This document shows positions 20,302-31,212 of a stretch of 64,000 nucleotides of DNA, in pieces. The translations under genes and the position numbers were made by a program. Origin of the DNA: Metabacillus litoralis (GTDB taxonomy: Bacteria; Bacillota; Bacilli; Bacillales; Bacillaceae). Location of the stretch: assembly GCF_003667825.1 (NCBI RefSeq), contig NZ_CP033043.1, positions 3,412,001 through 3,476,000 on the forward strand, given 5' to 3'. The notes beneath the pieces are model-generated. The model was given only the letters and a program-made list of their open reading frames with translations, did no database searches and was not told the DNA's origin. Within the stretch, counting starts at the first letter, position 1. Each line of letters opens with the position of its first letter.

Positions 20302-21012
20302 TTAGCCATTACTAACATCAGCATAATTGCTTAATAACTGCGGTCTCCCTAGTAAAAAACCTTGGCCTAATGGAACGGATAGGCTTTGAGCTATCTGTAA
20401 GTCTTCCACTGTTTCTATGCCTTCGAGAATGACAGTATTATTATATCGTCTGCAATAGTCTAATATTAAATAGATAAATGCTTGTTTTTTTTCTGACCGG
20501 TGCAAATCTTGGGAAAAATAGCGATCGAGTTTTATATATTCGGGGTCAAGCTCAATAATATCTTGTATATACGCTTTACCCTTTCCTACATCATCAAATG
20601 CAATACTAATACCATAATTTCTTAAAATAGCAATTCTCTCTTTTAATTGTGCAAGATCTCTAACAGTCTCAACCTCTGATAATTCAAATGTGATAGTTCG
20701 ACTGGATAGCAACTTTTCTGTAGCTAGCTTGTTTATAAAATCCAGAAATTCATGATGGAAAATAGTTGATGGAAAAATGTTTAGAAATAGCTTTTCTTTT
20801 GATTCATTCGGGCGAAACATTTTAAGAGCTTTGTAAACGGACTGAGTATCTAGTTGATATAATTGATTGTTTATGATTGCTTGTTGAAAAAATAATTCCG
20901 GATTAGAAAAATCAGTAGATCTTAGAAGTCCCTCATAACCAATCCTTTTCTTATCCTTTAATGAAAAAATAGGTTGAAAATGATGATAGATGTTTCCTTC
21001 GTTGATCGTCAC
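20302..21012 (-). CDS. EAL-domain c-di-GMP phosphodiesterase
   Basis: Stand-alone EAL domain, 236 residues, predicted to hydrolyse c-di-GMP to pGpG. All catalytic positions appear intact: EGLLR, LNIFPS (Asn), FELSE (Glu), FDDVG (Asp-Asp), YIKLDR (Lys), EGIET (Glu) and QGFLLGRP. No sensory domain or membrane segment is seen. It is preceded by a c-di-GMP-I riboswitch with its own terminator, so its expression should respond to its own substrate. Confidence 0.92.
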   Translation of the reverse strand: MTINEGNIYHHFQPIFSLKDKKRIGYEGLLRSTDFSNPELFFQQAIINNQLYQLDTQSVYKALKMFRPNESKEKLFLNIFPSTIFHHEFLDFINKLATEKLLSSRTITFELSEVETVRDLAQLKERIAILRNYGISIAFDDVGKGKAYIQDIIELDPEYIKLDRYFSQDLHRSEKKQAFIYLILDYCRRYNNTVILEGIETVEDLQIAQSLSVPLGQGFLLGRPQLLSNYADVSNG

Positions 21013-21032
21013 GTAAATCCCCCCTTTGTTAG

Positions 21033-21066
21033 AAAAAAAGTGAACGAGAAGAATACTCGCTCACTT
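21033..21066 (-). terminator. Riboswitch-linked terminator ahead of the EAL gene
   Basis: Minus-strand arms AAGTGAGCGAG (21056-21066) and CTCGTTCACTT (21038-21048), followed by TTTTTTT. It sits between the c-di-GMP aptamer and the EAL start codon, so it is the probable expression platform. Confidence 0.85.
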
Positions 21067-21079
21067 TACAATAGTAAAA

Positions 21080-21172
21080 TATTCTCCGGCGGCTAGGCTA
21101 CCATAGTAGATGATCTACCTTAGGTCCTTGGCTTTGCGCCCTTATCTTTCAATAAGTTTGCCTTTATCATTT
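21080..21172 (-). promoter_or_regulatory. Cyclic di-GMP-I (GEMM-I) riboswitch upstream of the EAL gene
   Basis: On the minus strand the aptamer has, in order, AAAGGCAAAC, a TTGAAAGA loop, GGCGCAAAGCCA, GACCTAAGG, an ATGGTAGCC receptor strand and GCCGCCGG. This is the GEMM-I layout. The intrinsic terminator follows 15-40 nt downstream, then the EAL gene. Confidence 0.93.
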
Positions 21173-21287
21173 TGTAGGTCTATTATACCACAACAAATTA
21201 TTACAATTTCACCAACCGTTCGACAAATAATGACATTTTTCCCATTTACTATATTAACTCTACTTCTTAGTTATTAAAAATAGAAAA

Positions 21288-21314
21288 AGAGGCTGAACAT
21301 ATCATTCAGCCTCT
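21288..21314 (-). terminator. Terminator of uvrBA
   Basis: Minus-strand arms AGAGGCTGAA and TTCAGCCTCT followed by TTTTC, just after the uvrA stop. Confidence 0.88.
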
Positions 21315-21331
21315 ACCTCAAATTAACCAAA

Positions 21332-24208
21332 TTAACTTTGCGCTACTTCTTCTTTTTCTTTAATCAGATTTCTCATTCGCTCACGATCGCGCTCTATAAT
21401 TGGCTTTAAATATTTACCTGTATAAGATTGTTCGTTATTCATAATATCCTCTGGTGTACCAAAGCCTACGATCTGACCACCTTTGTCTCCACCTTCAGGA
21501 CCAAGATCAACAATATAATCGGTACCTTTAATAACATCAAGGTTATGCTCGATGACAAGAACGGTATCACCATTATCCACTAGGCGTTGAAGAACTTTTA
21601 AGAGTCTTGCGATATCATCAACATGTAAGCCAGTTGTCGGTTCATCAAGGATGTAGAGTGATTTACCTGTTGAACGTCGGTGCAGTTCTGATGCAAGCTT
21701 CACCCTCTGTGCTTCCCCACCGGAAAGTGTCGTTGCGGGTTGACCAAGAGTAATGTAACCAAGGCCTACATCAAAAATCGTTTGCAGCTTTCGTTTAATC
21801 TTAGGAATATTTTCGAAAAACGTTACTGCATCTTCGACTGTCATTTCTAAGATATCAGAAATGTTTTTCCCTTTGTAGGTAACTTCCAATGTTTCACGGT
21901 TGTATCGTTTCCCATGACAAACTTCACATGGGACATACACATCAGGTAGGAAGTGCATTTCAATTTTAATAATTCCATCTCCACGGCAGGCTTCACAACG
22001 TCCACCTTTAACATTGAAGCTGAAGCGGCCTTTTTTATAGCCTCTAACCTTTGCCTCATTTGTTGTTGCAAACACATCACGTATGTCATCAAATACACCT
22101 GTATATGTTGCAGGATTGGATCGCGGTGTCCGACCGATCGGTGATTGATCAATATCAATGACCTTTTCAAGTTGTTCAATTCCCTTAATTTCTTTGTGCT
22201 CACCTGGCTTCGCCTTAGCATTATGGAGCTTTTGCGCTAGAGATTTATGCAGTACTTCATTGACTAATGTACTCTTACCTGATCCTGAAACACCAGTAAC
22301 AGCGATAAACATCCCTAGCGGAAATTTCACATTCACATTACGCAGATTATTTTCTTTTGCACCTTTAATTTCAATATATCGGCCATCAGGTTTTTTACGC
22401 TCGTATGGTAAAGGAATAAACTTTTTCCCTGATAAATATTGACCTGTTAATGAGTTTTCATCACTCATGACTTCTTCAGGTGTGCCTGCCGAAATAACCT
22501 GTCCACCATGAATGCCTGCTCCAGGACCAATATCAATTAAATAATCGGCAGCAATCATTGTATCTTCATCATGTTCAACAACAATTAGTGTATTTCCGAT
22601 ATCACGCATATTTTGTAGTGTCTGAATGAGACGGTCGTTATCACGTTGATGAAGTCCAATTGATGGCTCATCAAGTATGTATAAAACACCTGTTAAACGT
22701 GAGCCAATTTGAGTGGCAAGACGAATTCGCTGTGCTTCTCCTCCAGATAGGGTTCCGGCTGCACGATTTAATGTTAAATAATCTAAGCCAACATTATTTA
22801 AGAAACCTAACCGCTCGCTAATCTCTTTTAAAATCAAATTCGCAATCGTCATTTCTTTTTCTGTTAGAGATAAATTTTGAAAGAATTTAAGTGAATCCTG
22901 AACAGACAGTTTTGTTAGCTCTCCAACATGGTTACCCTGAATTAACACAGCAAGAGATTCCTTTTTCAAACGATGCCCCTTACATGTTGGACAGTTTTGC
23001 TGTCCCATGTATTTCTCCATTTGCTCACGGATAAAATCAGAGCTCGTTTCTTTGTAACGTCTTTCTACATTGCGAATAACGCCTTCGAACTGAATATAAT
23101 TTTCTCGAATTTGTCCGAAATCATTTTCATAACGGAAATATATTTCCTCGCCATCGCTGCCGTAAAGGATTTTATCTAGTAGGTGCTTTGGAATGTCCTT
23201 TACTGGAATATCCATATCAATTCCATAATGATTGCAGACTGCTTCAAGCATTTGCGGATAATATTGAGAACTAGTTGGTTCCCATGGGGCAATCGCATGC
23301 TGTTTCAAGGTTAAATCTTTATTAGGAATAACAAGATCTAAATCCACTTTAAGCTTTGAACCGAGACCATCACATTCTGGACATGCTCCAAACGGGCTGT
23401 TAAACGAGAACATTCTTGGCTCAAGCTCACCAATTGAGAAACCACATTGCGGGCAGGCATGATGCTCACTGAAAAGCAGCTCTTCTTCACCCATCACGTC
23501 GATAATGACTCTTCCTTCTCCAAGACCTAAAGCTGTTTCTAATGAATCAGCAAGTCGTGAAGCAACACCTTCTTTTACAACAATACGGTCTATTACAACC
23601 TCAATCGAATGCTTTTTATTCTTTTCTAAAGAAATTTCTTCCGATAATTCCTGCATTTCTCCGTCTATTCTTACACGGACATAGCCTTGTTTTTTAATGT
23701 CCTCGAACACTTTAACATGCGTTCCCTTGCGACCTGACACAACTGGAGCAAGAACCTGTAGCTTTGTTCGCTCTGGATACTCTAGAATACGATCAACCAT
23801 TTGTTCAATGGTTTGGGACGATATTTCAATGTCATGAATCGGACATGTGGGACGCCCGACTCTTGCGAAGAGAAGACGCAAATAGTCATAAATTTCCGTT
23901 ACAGTCCCAACCGTTGATCGTGGGTTTCGGCTAGTTGTTTTTTGGTCAATTGAAATAGCTGGTGATAATCCTTCAATCGCATCAACATCAGGCTTATCCA
24001 TTTGCCCTAAAAACTGACGAGCATATGCTGACAAAGACTCTACATAGCGACGTTGTCCTTCAGCATAAATCGTATCAAATGCGAGTGAAGACTTACCGGA
24101 TCCAGATAGCCCGGTAAGCACCACAAGCTTGTCACGCGGAATGGTTACATCTATGTTTTTTAAGTTGTGGGCACGTGCTCCCTTCACAACAATATGTTCC
24201 ATTGCCAT
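21332..24208 (-). CDS. uvrA: Excinuclease ABC subunit A
   Basis: Damage-recognition ATPase of nucleotide excision repair, 958 residues (full length). Walker A motifs are [10 protein letters not shown] (about 33) and [10 protein letters not shown] (about 640). The ABC signature LSGGEAQR occurs twice. Zinc-binding clusters are CPQC...CPEC (about 253-280) and CEAC...CEVC (about 738-765). It starts 8 nt downstream of uvrB, so the two share one SOS-controlled transcript. Confidence 0.98.
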   Translation of the reverse strand: MAMEHIVVKGARAHNLKNIDVTIPRDKLVVLTGLSGSGKSSLAFDTIYAEGQRRYVESLSAYARQFLGQMDKPDVDAIEGLSPAISIDQKTTSRNPRSTVGTVTEIYDYLRLLFARVGRPTCPIHDIEISSQTIEQMVDRILEYPERTKLQVLAPVVSGRKGTHVKVFEDIKKQGYVRVRIDGEMQELSEEISLEKNKKHSIEVVIDRIVVKEGVASRLADSLETALGLGEGRVIIDVMGEEELLFSEHHACPQCGFSIGELEPRMFSFNSPFGACPECDGLGSKLKVDLDLVIPNKDLTLKQHAIAPWEPTSSQYYPQMLEAVCNHYGIDMDIPVKDIPKHLLDKILYGSDGEEIYFRYENDFGQIRENYIQFEGVIRNVERRYKETSSDFIREQMEKYMGQQNCPTCKGHRLKKESLAVLIQGNHVGELTKLSVQDSLKFFQNLSLTEKEMTIANLILKEISERLGFLNNVGLDYLTLNRAAGTLSGGEAQRIRLATQIGSRLTGVLYILDEPSIGLHQRDNDRLIQTLQNMRDIGNTLIVVEHDEDTMIAADYLIDIGPGAGIHGGQVISAGTPEEVMSDENSLTGQYLSGKKFIPLPYERKKPDGRYIEIKGAKENNLRNVNVKFPLGMFIAVTGVSGSGKSTLVNEVLHKSLAQKLHNAKAKPGEHKEIKGIEQLEKVIDIDQSPIGRTPRSNPATYTGVFDDIRDVFATTNEAKVRGYKKGRFSFNVKGGRCEACRGDGIIKIEMHFLPDVYVPCEVCHGKRYNRETLEVTYKGKNISDILEMTVEDAVTFFENIPKIKRKLQTIFDVGLGYITLGQPATTLSGGEAQRVKLASELHRRSTGKSLYILDEPTTGLHVDDIARLLKVLQRLVDNGDTVLVIEHNLDVIKGTDYIVDLGPEGGDKGGQIVGFGTPEDIMNNEQSYTGKYLKPIIERDRERMRNLIKEKEEVAQS

Positions 24209-24215
24209 TATCGCT

Positions 24216-26201
24216 TCATCCTTCCGCTTTTAACTCTAAAATCAAATCACGCAGCTCTGCAGCTCGTTCAAAGTTCAACGCTTTGGCTGCTTCCTTCATT
24301 TCATTTTCCATTTCAGCAATCACTTTATCTCGTTCTTTCTTCGTTAATTTCGTTAACTTACTCGCAGCTGTTGCCTCGTACTCTTCAGGAGTTTCAGCAG
24401 CAGTTGTTGCACGAATAACGTCACGAATTTCTTTTTGAATGGTTTGAGGAGTGATTCCATGCTTTTCATTAAATTCTATCTGAATTTCACGACGACGCTT
24501 AGTCTCATTAAGTGCAATTTCCATCGAATTTGTGATTTTATCGGCGTACATAATAACATGTCCCTCTGCGTTACGGGCTGCACGACCGATTGTTTGGATA
24601 AGAGAACGTTCTGATCTTAAGAAGCCTTCCTTGTCTGCGTCAAGAATAGCTACAAGCGAAACCTCTGGAATATCCAAGCCCTCTCTCAGTAGGTTGATTC
24701 CAACAAGAACATCATATTTGCCAAGACGAAGTTCTCGGATGATTTCAATCCGCTCTAATGTTTTTATTTCTGAATGTAAGTAGTTTACTTTAATCCCGAT
24801 TTCTTTAAGGTAGTTTGTTAGATCCTCAGACATTTTTTTCGTTAGAGTTGTAATGAGGACACGTTGATTTTTTTCAACTCTTGCGTGAATTTCGCCAATT
24901 AAATCATCGATTTGTCCTTCGATTGGACGAATATCAATCGTAGGATCTAATAGTCCTGTCGGGCGGATAATCTGCTCAATCATCTCAGGTGAATGGTCCA
25001 TTTCATAAGGACCGGGAGTAGCAGATACATACACAATGTTTTCAATATGCTTTTCGAATTCTTCAAATCTAAGAGGACGGTTATCCATTGCAGATGGTAA
25101 CCGGAATCCATGGTCCACTAGCACCTGTTTACGGGCCTGGTCACCATTAAACATACCCCGAATTTGCGGCAATGTAACATGTGACTCATCAATAACAATC
25201 AGTGAATCTTCAGGAAAGAAATCTAGTAACGTATAAGGAGTGGATCCTGATGGGCGAAGTGTTAGGTGACGAGAGTAGTTTTCGATACCGGAGCAAAAGC
25301 CCATTTCCCTCATCATTTCTAAGTCATATCTTGTTCTTTGCTCAAGGCGCTGAGCCTCTAGCAGCTTACCATTTTCACGCATTTCCTCTAAACGTTCCTC
25401 TAGCTCTGCTTCGATATTTTTAATGGCTTTCTCCATTTTTTCTTCTCTTGTAACGAAGTGAGATGCCGGGAAAATGGCCACATGCTCGCGCTCTCCCATG
25501 ATTTCTCCTGTTAAAGCATCAACTTCACGGATTCGGTCAATTTCATCTCCAAAAAACTCTACCCGAATGCATTGTTCATCTCGAGATGCTGGAAAGATTT
25601 CCACCACATCACCGCGAACACGGAACGTTCCTCTTCGGAAATCAATATCATTTCGCTCGTATTGAACATCTACCAATCTTCTTAAGAGCTGATTTCGTTC
25701 AATTTCCATCCCTGTTCTTAATGAAACCACTAGCTCCTTATATTCCTCTGGCGAACCGAGGCCGTAAATACAAGAAACACTGGCAATAATGATGACATCG
25801 TTTCGTTCAAAAAGAGAGGATGTTGCAGAGTGACGAAGTTTATCTATTTCATCATTAATGCTGGCATCTTTTTCAATAAATGTATCCGTTTGTGGAACAT
25901 ATGCCTCTGGCTGATAATAATCATAGTAACTAACAAAATACTCAACTGCATTATTGGGGAAAAAGTCTTTAAACTCGCTGTATAGCTGCCCTGCCAATGT
26001 TTTGTTATGGGCAATAACTAATGTGGGTTTATTTACTTCTTTTATTAGATTCGAAACGGTAAAGGTTTTACCTGTACCTGTTGCACCTAGTAGTGTTTGA
26101 TGCTTTTTTCCTTGTTTAATTCCCTCAACTAACGCTTGAATTGCTTTAGGTTGATCACCTTGCGGCTTGTATTTTGAGACTAATTCAAATTGCTCGCTCA
26201 C
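24216..26201 (-). CDS. uvrB: Excinuclease ABC subunit B
   Basis: Helicase-like subunit that verifies lesions and recruits UvrC. 661 residues. Walker A is GATGTGKT (about 39-46); the beta-hairpin [10 protein letters not shown] inserts between strands; DESHVT is Walker B. The RAARN motif and a C-terminal UVR coiled coil (about 625-660) complete it. Start is GTG 26201 with GGAGG seven bases upstream. A LexA box lies 72 nt upstream. Confidence 0.98.
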   Translation of the reverse strand: MSEQFELVSKYKPQGDQPKAIQALVEGIKQGKKHQTLLGATGTGKTFTVSNLIKEVNKPTLVIAHNKTLAGQLYSEFKDFFPNNAVEYFVSYYDYYQPEAYVPQTDTFIEKDASINDEIDKLRHSATSSLFERNDVIIIASVSCIYGLGSPEEYKELVVSLRTGMEIERNQLLRRLVDVQYERNDIDFRRGTFRVRGDVVEIFPASRDEQCIRVEFFGDEIDRIREVDALTGEIMGEREHVAIFPASHFVTREEKMEKAIKNIEAELEERLEEMRENGKLLEAQRLEQRTRYDLEMMREMGFCSGIENYSRHLTLRPSGSTPYTLLDFFPEDSLIVIDESHVTLPQIRGMFNGDQARKQVLVDHGFRLPSAMDNRPLRFEEFEKHIENIVYVSATPGPYEMDHSPEMIEQIIRPTGLLDPTIDIRPIEGQIDDLIGEIHARVEKNQRVLITTLTKKMSEDLTNYLKEIGIKVNYLHSEIKTLERIEIIRELRLGKYDVLVGINLLREGLDIPEVSLVAILDADKEGFLRSERSLIQTIGRAARNAEGHVIMYADKITNSMEIALNETKRRREIQIEFNEKHGITPQTIQKEIRDVIRATTAAETPEEYEATAASKLTKLTKKERDKVIAEMENEMKEAAKALNFERAAELRDLILELKAEG

Positions 26202-26560
26202 GCATAAGCCTCCATTCAGAAAATGTCAATATCAATAGTTTACCACATTTGTGTGGAAAATCACTAAAAATACGAACTAAAGTTCGTGTTTAGTTTTAAA
26301 TTATTATTCATATTTGTATTCGGGCTGTTAATTTAGCTAACATAAAAACACGGTCGTTCCATTGCGCTCCAGACACTATAGTTTTATAAAATTATTCAAA
26401 AAGAACAATTGTTACTGATAAGGCTTTCAATAATAAAAAACAAGTTTATGTAAGTAACTCATTTTTGCAACTTTCTAAGTCAAACTTACAACCAAAGAAA
26501 AAAGAGCATACAGAGCAGCCCTTTTTCTTTCAGTATTTCTTTTTTTGTTCAACCTCAAAC
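26202..26560. other. Intergenic region uvrB - csbA
   Basis: Holds the LexA box at 26273, a CCACATTTGTGTGG dyad near 26243, and a csbA terminator-like hairpin near the right end (AAAAGGGC / GCTCTTTT on the minus strand). Bases 26349-26380 resemble part of a dispersed Bacillus repeat (TTCCATTGCGCTCCAGACAC). No gene seen. Confidence 0.5.
26273..26286. promoter_or_regulatory. LexA (DinR) box upstream of uvrB
   Basis: CGAACTAAAGTTCG is a perfect match to CGAAC-N4-GTTCG, the Bacillus SOS operator. It is 72 nt upstream of the uvrB start and predicts DNA-damage induction of uvrBA. Confidence 0.9.
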
Positions 26561-26794
26561 CTATTTCTTCTTATGTAGGTTATCCTTCATTTTTTTCGCA
26601 TAGAAGAAGCCTACTCCTAGTGATACGATATCAATAAAATAAATGCTTGGACCGTGTGTGTAGCCTTTTATGTAAGAGGCTGTTAACAATGCCGCAGTTA
26701 GGGCTGTTCCTACATAGTGATTATAGCTGACACGTGTAAACAGTAGCACAAGAAGAAATGGCATAAAGATGGCTAAAATAATTTTAATTACCAT
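26561..26794 (-). CDS. csbA: CsbA membrane protein
   Basis: A 77-residue protein with two or three hydrophobic helices and the conserved FTRVSYNHYVG segment, ending in a basic tail. In B. subtilis it is SigB-controlled and lies next to uvrB, as here. Function unknown. ATG 26794 follows GGAGA. Confidence 0.88.
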   Translation of the reverse strand: MVIKIILAIFMPFLLVLLFTRVSYNHYVGTALTAALLTASYIKGYTHGPSIYFIDIVSLGVGFFYAKKMKDNLHKKK

Positions 26795-26806
26795 ATAAAT
26801 CTCCTG

Positions 26807-27247
26807 TTAAATTGATAAATTGTAAAAATAAACAGCATCTTCTTTTTCATAGCCTAAGCTTTCATAAAGAGTCTGTGCTTTTACATTGTCTTTTGTTGTT
26901 TCTAAAAGAATGCCCGCGGCCCTTGTTTCGACTGCAAGATCCTTTGCTTTATTCATCAGTGCTTTTCCTACTCCATGACGGCGATAATCTTCGGCAACGA
27001 ATAAATCGTTTAATAGCCATTTGCGATTCATACCTACTGATGTAAAAATCGGATAAAGCTGAACAAACCCAGCTGGAGAATCGCTTTCCACTGCTAAGAA
27101 GATAACAGACTCATTATTTTCGATTCGCTCTTTTATAAATTCTTTTGCACCTTCAAGATTTGATGCTTGTCCGTAAAACATTCTGTATTGATTGAATAAC
27201 TGTGATACTTGGTCTAACTCATTTAAAGTCACTTTTAGAATATTCAA
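26807..27247 (-). CDS. GNAT-family N-acetyltransferase
   Basis: A 146-residue single-domain GNAT. The acetyl-CoA-binding motif A is LFVAEDYRRHGVGKALMNKA (Arg/Gln-x-x-Gly-x-Gly/Ala type), and the C-terminal NVKAQTLYESLGYE is typical. Substrate unknown. Start is TTG 27247 with GAGGGA upstream. It lies 12 nt from csbA and may be cotranscribed with it. Confidence 0.85.
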   Translation of the reverse strand: MNILKVTLNELDQVSQLFNQYRMFYGQASNLEGAKEFIKERIENNESVIFLAVESDSPAGFVQLYPIFTSVGMNRKWLLNDLFVAEDYRRHGVGKALMNKAKDLAVETRAAGILLETTKDNVKAQTLYESLGYEKEDAVYFYNLSI

Positions 27248-27313
27248 TTGCTTTCCCTCTATTCCCTTATCTATGCTTTCATCATATCATGGAAAATTGT
27301 CAAAAAACCACAA

Positions 27314-27342
27314 AAAGACTAATCCCCTTGAGGAATTAGCCT
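27314..27342 (-). terminator. Terminator of prfC
   Basis: Minus strand AGGCTAATTCC and GGGATTAGTCT around TCAA, followed by TTTTTG. Confidence 0.82.
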
Positions 27343-27348
27343 TCTACC

Positions 27349-28935
27349 TTACTTTTGTGATGTTACACCTTGATAATCGTTTTCTTCTAATAAATCGACT
27401 AGCTCAATGTCTTTTTGATTTTCTAAGAAATAGCGTAAAGTGAATTCATTTTCAAATAGAACTGCGTATGCACCATAACGGTCACGAACAAGCATACTTC
27501 TTGAATCAAAGAAGCGTTTATCAAACTTTTCACTTTTAATCCATCTTGGAATTCGTTCACCTAGTGGAGTGAATTCGATATCAACGTTATACTCAGCTTT
27601 CATACGGTATTCAAATACCTCAAATTGCAGCTGACCAACAGCACCTAGAATAATGGAATCATTCATTTCCTGACGATAAAGCTGAATTGCCCCTTCTTGA
27701 ACAAGCTGCTCAATTCCTTTACGGAACTGCTTTGCCTTCATTACGTTTTTCGCTTGCACTCGTTTGAACAATTCTGGTGGGAATTGCGGAAGTTCTTCAT
27801 ATTGATACGAATCCTTTCCGCCAATTAACGTATCACCAATTTGGTAAATGTTTGGATCATAAATTCCGATAATATCCCCAGGATACGCTTCATCTACTGT
27901 ATCGCGATCCTTTGCCATAAAGGCTTGTGTTTGATTTAACTTAATCGTTTTGTTCGTTCTGCTTAAATTAACACTCATGCCACGTTCAAATTTTCCTGAG
28001 CACACACGGAAAAACGCAATACGATCACGGTGAGCCGGATTCATATTCGCTTGGATTTTGAAAATATAGCCTGAGAACTGATCTTTTTCCGGCTCAATTA
28101 AGCCTTGATCTGTTTTACGAGGCTGTGGCTGTGCAGCAAATTGCAGGAATGTATCAAAAAATGTTTGCACACCAAAGTTTGCAAGGGCACTGCCAAAGAA
28201 TACTGGTGTAAGCTCTCCTTTTTCCACTCGCTCCGATGTGAATTCATTTCCTGCTTCCTCAAGTAACTCCAGCTCACCTAATGTATCTTGATAAATAGGA
28301 TTTTCTTCAATATCCGTGTTAGCAAGGTCGTCTAGAGAAAGTATCTCTTCCTCTTCATCACCTTTAAAACGAACAAATTGCTTATTAAACCGATCATGTA
28401 TACCTAAGAAACGTTTACCGCTTCCGACCGGCCAATTCATTGGATATGACTCGATTCCAAGCACTTCCTCAATTTCTGAAAGAAGCTCTAACGGATCTCG
28501 TCCTTCACGGTCAAGCTTATTAATAAACGTAAAAATAGGAATACCTCTCATCCGACATACTTTAAAAAGCTTAATCGTTTGCGGCTCAACACCTTTGGTT
28601 GAATCGATAATCATGACAACACTGTCAACGGCTGTTAACGTACGATATGTGTCTTCACTAAAGTCTTCGTGTCCTGGTGTATCTAGGATATTCACGTGAA
28701 ACTCATGATACGGGAAACTCATAACACTTGAAGTAACCGAGATTCCACGTTTTTTCTCGATCTCCATCCAGTCTGATGCAGCAAATTTGCCCGATTTTTT
28801 TCCTTTAACCGTCCCTGTTGAACGAATGATTTGACCAAAGAAAAGTAGTTTTTCTGTTAACGTTGTTTTCCCAGCATCCGGGTGAGAGATGATGGCAAAC
28901 GTACGTCGTTTATTTATTTCTTGTTGTAAGCTCAT
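27349..28935 (-). CDS. prfC: Peptide chain release factor 3
   Basis: Translational GTPase that recycles RF1/RF2 from the ribosome. 528 residues from ATG 28935, preceded by AGAGG; a TTG lies 6 nt further up. G motifs: [17 protein letters not shown] and NKLDREG. It lacks an EF-G domain IV, as expected for RF3. B. subtilis 168 lacks this gene (from memory), so its presence separates this strain from that species. Monocistronic. Confidence 0.95.
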   Translation of the reverse strand: MSLQQEINKRRTFAIISHPDAGKTTLTEKLLFFGQIIRSTGTVKGKKSGKFAASDWMEIEKKRGISVTSSVMSFPYHEFHVNILDTPGHEDFSEDTYRTLTAVDSVVMIIDSTKGVEPQTIKLFKVCRMRGIPIFTFINKLDREGRDPLELLSEIEEVLGIESYPMNWPVGSGKRFLGIHDRFNKQFVRFKGDEEEEILSLDDLANTDIEENPIYQDTLGELELLEEAGNEFTSERVEKGELTPVFFGSALANFGVQTFFDTFLQFAAQPQPRKTDQGLIEPEKDQFSGYIFKIQANMNPAHRDRIAFFRVCSGKFERGMSVNLSRTNKTIKLNQTQAFMAKDRDTVDEAYPGDIIGIYDPNIYQIGDTLIGGKDSYQYEELPQFPPELFKRVQAKNVMKAKQFRKGIEQLVQEGAIQLYRQEMNDSIILGAVGQLQFEVFEYRMKAEYNVDIEFTPLGERIPRWIKSEKFDKRFFDSRSMLVRDRYGAYAVLFENEFTLRYFLENQKDIELVDLLEENDYQGVTSQK

Positions 28936-29205
28936 TAGCAATAACCTCTTTTAAATAAATTCGTGCTTCAAATATACTACAAAGCAGATGAAAGAACAAT
29001 TTGTTGTTTATGGTAAAGGGATTTCATAGTTAGTTTATTCACCACAAAAAAAGCTGCCAATAAAGGTTTCGAGTTTCCGTAAACTACCGAAACATATATA
29101 AATATAATCTGAAATGACCATCAATCCTCATATTGTTTTGATGGTCACTTTATGTTTTTATATTGAGTTTTTTCATTACATTTACTTATTGATTAAACTG
29201 TTACC

Positions 29206-29895
29206 TAAGCTAAAGCAAACACATTTCTCGTTTGCGTATACTTTTTTCACTTTTTCACTTAAAAACGATACGCAAATAGGGAAGTATGTAAATCACAAGC
29301 GCCTATCATACTTATTTTCCCTTTTTCTGGATCTTGCGAATGGTTTTAACCTGACTAGCTATACAAAAGCATACACATTTCTCGTTTACGTATGCTTTTT
29401 TCACTTTTTCACTTAAAAAGGATACGTAAATGGAAAATAACTACAATTTTAAGCTCCATTCATATTAAATTTCCCTTTTTCTGGATCTTACGAATGGTTT
29501 TAACCTGACTAGCTATGCAAAAGCATACACATTTCTCGTTTACGTATGCTTTTTTCACTTTTTCACTTAAAAAGGATACATAACTGGAAAATAACTACAA
29601 TTTTAAGCTCCATTCATATTGAATTTCCCTTTTTCTGGATCTTGCGAATGGTTTTAACCTGACTAGCTATACAAAAGCATACACATTTCTCGTTTACGTA
29701 TGCTTTTTTCACTTTTTCACTTAAAAAGGATACATAACTGGAAAATAACTACAATTTTAAGCTCCATTCATATTAAATTTCCCTTTTTCTGGATCTTGCG
29801 AATTGTTTTAACCTGACTAGCTATGCAAAAGCATACACATTTCTCGTTTACGTATGCTTTTTTCACTTTTTCACTTAAAAACCATACACAAATGA
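29206..29895. repeat. Tandem repeat, 154-bp period, each unit with a terminator-like hairpin
   Basis: ACATTTCTCGTTT occurs at 29221, 29375, 29529, 29683 and 29837, each exactly 154 bp apart: four full units and a partial fifth. Each unit has arms AAAGCATAC and GTATGCTTT around ACATTTCTCGTTTAC, followed on the plus strand by TTT and two CACTTTTTCAC-like runs. The first unit is the most diverged; its stem is GCAAAC/GTTTGC instead. It fills the gap between prfC and the next gene. Confidence 0.93.
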
Positions 29896-29938
29896 CTAAG
29901 TATTAACGATAGCTTCCCATTTTTTATTACAGAAAAAA

Positions 29939-29959
29939 GCAGAAGTAAAATACTCCTGC
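29939..29959 (-). terminator. Terminator of the small membrane-protein gene
   Basis: Minus-strand arms GCAGGAGTA and TACTTCTGC followed by TTTTTT. Confidence 0.78.
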
Positions 29960-30136
29960 CTATCTTCCATATTTTCTAATCGCGCTTTTCCTCACATTTT
30001 TTCGTTCATTCTTTGAATCAACTAAATTCCAAGCAGTAGTGTAACGGTATTTCTTACCCCATACCGAAATCAGCATGCGCATTCCTGTGATAAGGCTCAA
30101 TAATAATAAACTTACAATTAAAAATAAGATATCCAT
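29960..30136 (-). CDS. Small single-helix membrane protein, unknown
   Basis: 57 codons from ATG 30136, which has GGGGGAGA immediately upstream. One hydrophobic helix (DILFLIVSLLLLSLITGMRM) is followed by a strongly basic C-terminus rich in Arg and Lys. I do not recognise a family. The ribosome site and the terminator after it support a real gene. Confidence 0.6.
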   Translation of the reverse strand: MDILFLIVSLLLLSLITGMRMLISVWGKKYRYTTAWNLVDSKNERKNVRKSAIRKYGR

Positions 30137-30200
30137 TTTATCTCCCCCAATCTTCCTTGTACACATTTATATGTGAGACGAGGGGAAACATTCTCAAAAA

Positions 30201-31199
30201 TTATAAGAAGAACTGAAGAAAATAATAGACAATTCCTGCCAAAATAGCAGCTGCTGGCAGTGTTATTACCCAAGTGAAAATCATGGTTTGGGCTGTACCC
30301 CAATTAACTCCTTTTACTCGATTTGAAGCACCTACACCCAGAATGGAGGAAGAAATCACATGTGTTGTACTAACGGGTAGATGAAAAAAGGTAGCTGCAA
30401 AAATAATTGAAGCCGATGACAGATCTGCAGCGACCCCGTTAACTGGTCGGATTTTCATAATTTTGTTTCCAACTGTTTGAATAATTCTCCACCCTCCAAT
30501 AGATGTACCCAATCCCATTGCTAAAGCACAGGAAAATTGTACCCAAAACGGAATATCCATTGTTTGATGATAGTTATTGGCGATAAGAGCTAATGTGATG
30601 ATCCCCATTGCTTTTTGGGCATCATTTGTCCCATGTGTATAGGCTTGAAAAGCAGCTGTTAAAATCTGAATTCTCCTAAATCGATTATTCGATTTTGTTA
30701 GCGAATGATTTTTGAACAATACTTTAAAGAGACTAAAAACAACATATCCAACGATAAATGCTAGAATTGGTGAAATTAGCAGGGATTGAACAATTTTTAT
30801 AAACCCTGAGTAGTTAATGCTTCCAAAGCCAGACGCAGCAATTGCTGCTCCAACAATTGATCCAATAATCGCATGTGAGGAGCTGCTCGGAATCCCGTAA
30901 TACCAAGTAATCAAATTCCATGCTATTGCTGAGACAAGGGCCGATAAGATCACAACCGATCCATTTTCTAATGTAAATGGATCCACAATTCCACTAGTAA
31001 TCGTTTTTGCCACACCGGTAAATGTAAGTGCCCCAACAAAGTTCATAACCGCTGCAAGAATGACGGCATGTCTTGGCTTGAGCGCTTTGGTAGAAACACT
31101 CGTTGCAATCGCATTTGCTGTATCATGAAATCCATTTATAAAATCAAAAGCCAAAGCACCGACAACAATGAAGCAGGTAATAAGCAACGTCATCTCCAT
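30201..31199 (-). CDS. pit: Low-affinity inorganic phosphate transporter, PiT family
   Basis: Proton- or cation-coupled phosphate permease, 332 residues, about ten membrane helices. The duplicated PiT signature is present: DFINGFHDTANAIATSVSTK (about 20-40), and TAFQAYTHGTNDAQKAMG near 190. It starts 13 nt after the DUF47 gene; this pairing recurs in Bacillus and suggests the accessory protein regulates it. Confidence 0.94.
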   Translation of the reverse strand: MEMTLLITCFIVVGALAFDFINGFHDTANAIATSVSTKALKPRHAVILAAVMNFVGALTFTGVAKTITSGIVDPFTLENGSVVILSALVSAIAWNLITWYYGIPSSSSHAIIGSIVGAAIAASGFGSINYSGFIKIVQSLLISPILAFIVGYVVFSLFKVLFKNHSLTKSNNRFRRIQILTAAFQAYTHGTNDAQKAMGIITLALIANNYHQTMDIPFWVQFSCALAMGLGTSIGGWRIIQTVGNKIMKIRPVNGVAADLSSASIIFAATFFHLPVSTTHVISSSILGVGASNRVKGVNWGTAQTMIFTWVITLPAAAILAGIVYYFLQFFL

Positions 31200-31212
31200 C
31201 TAGCTCGGCTCC

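Noticed and set aside
29114..29416. Plus-strand 100-codon frame
   Set aside because: It lies in the 154-bp repeat, has no convincing ribosome site, and encodes a Phe/Thr/Ser-rich low-complexity peptide.
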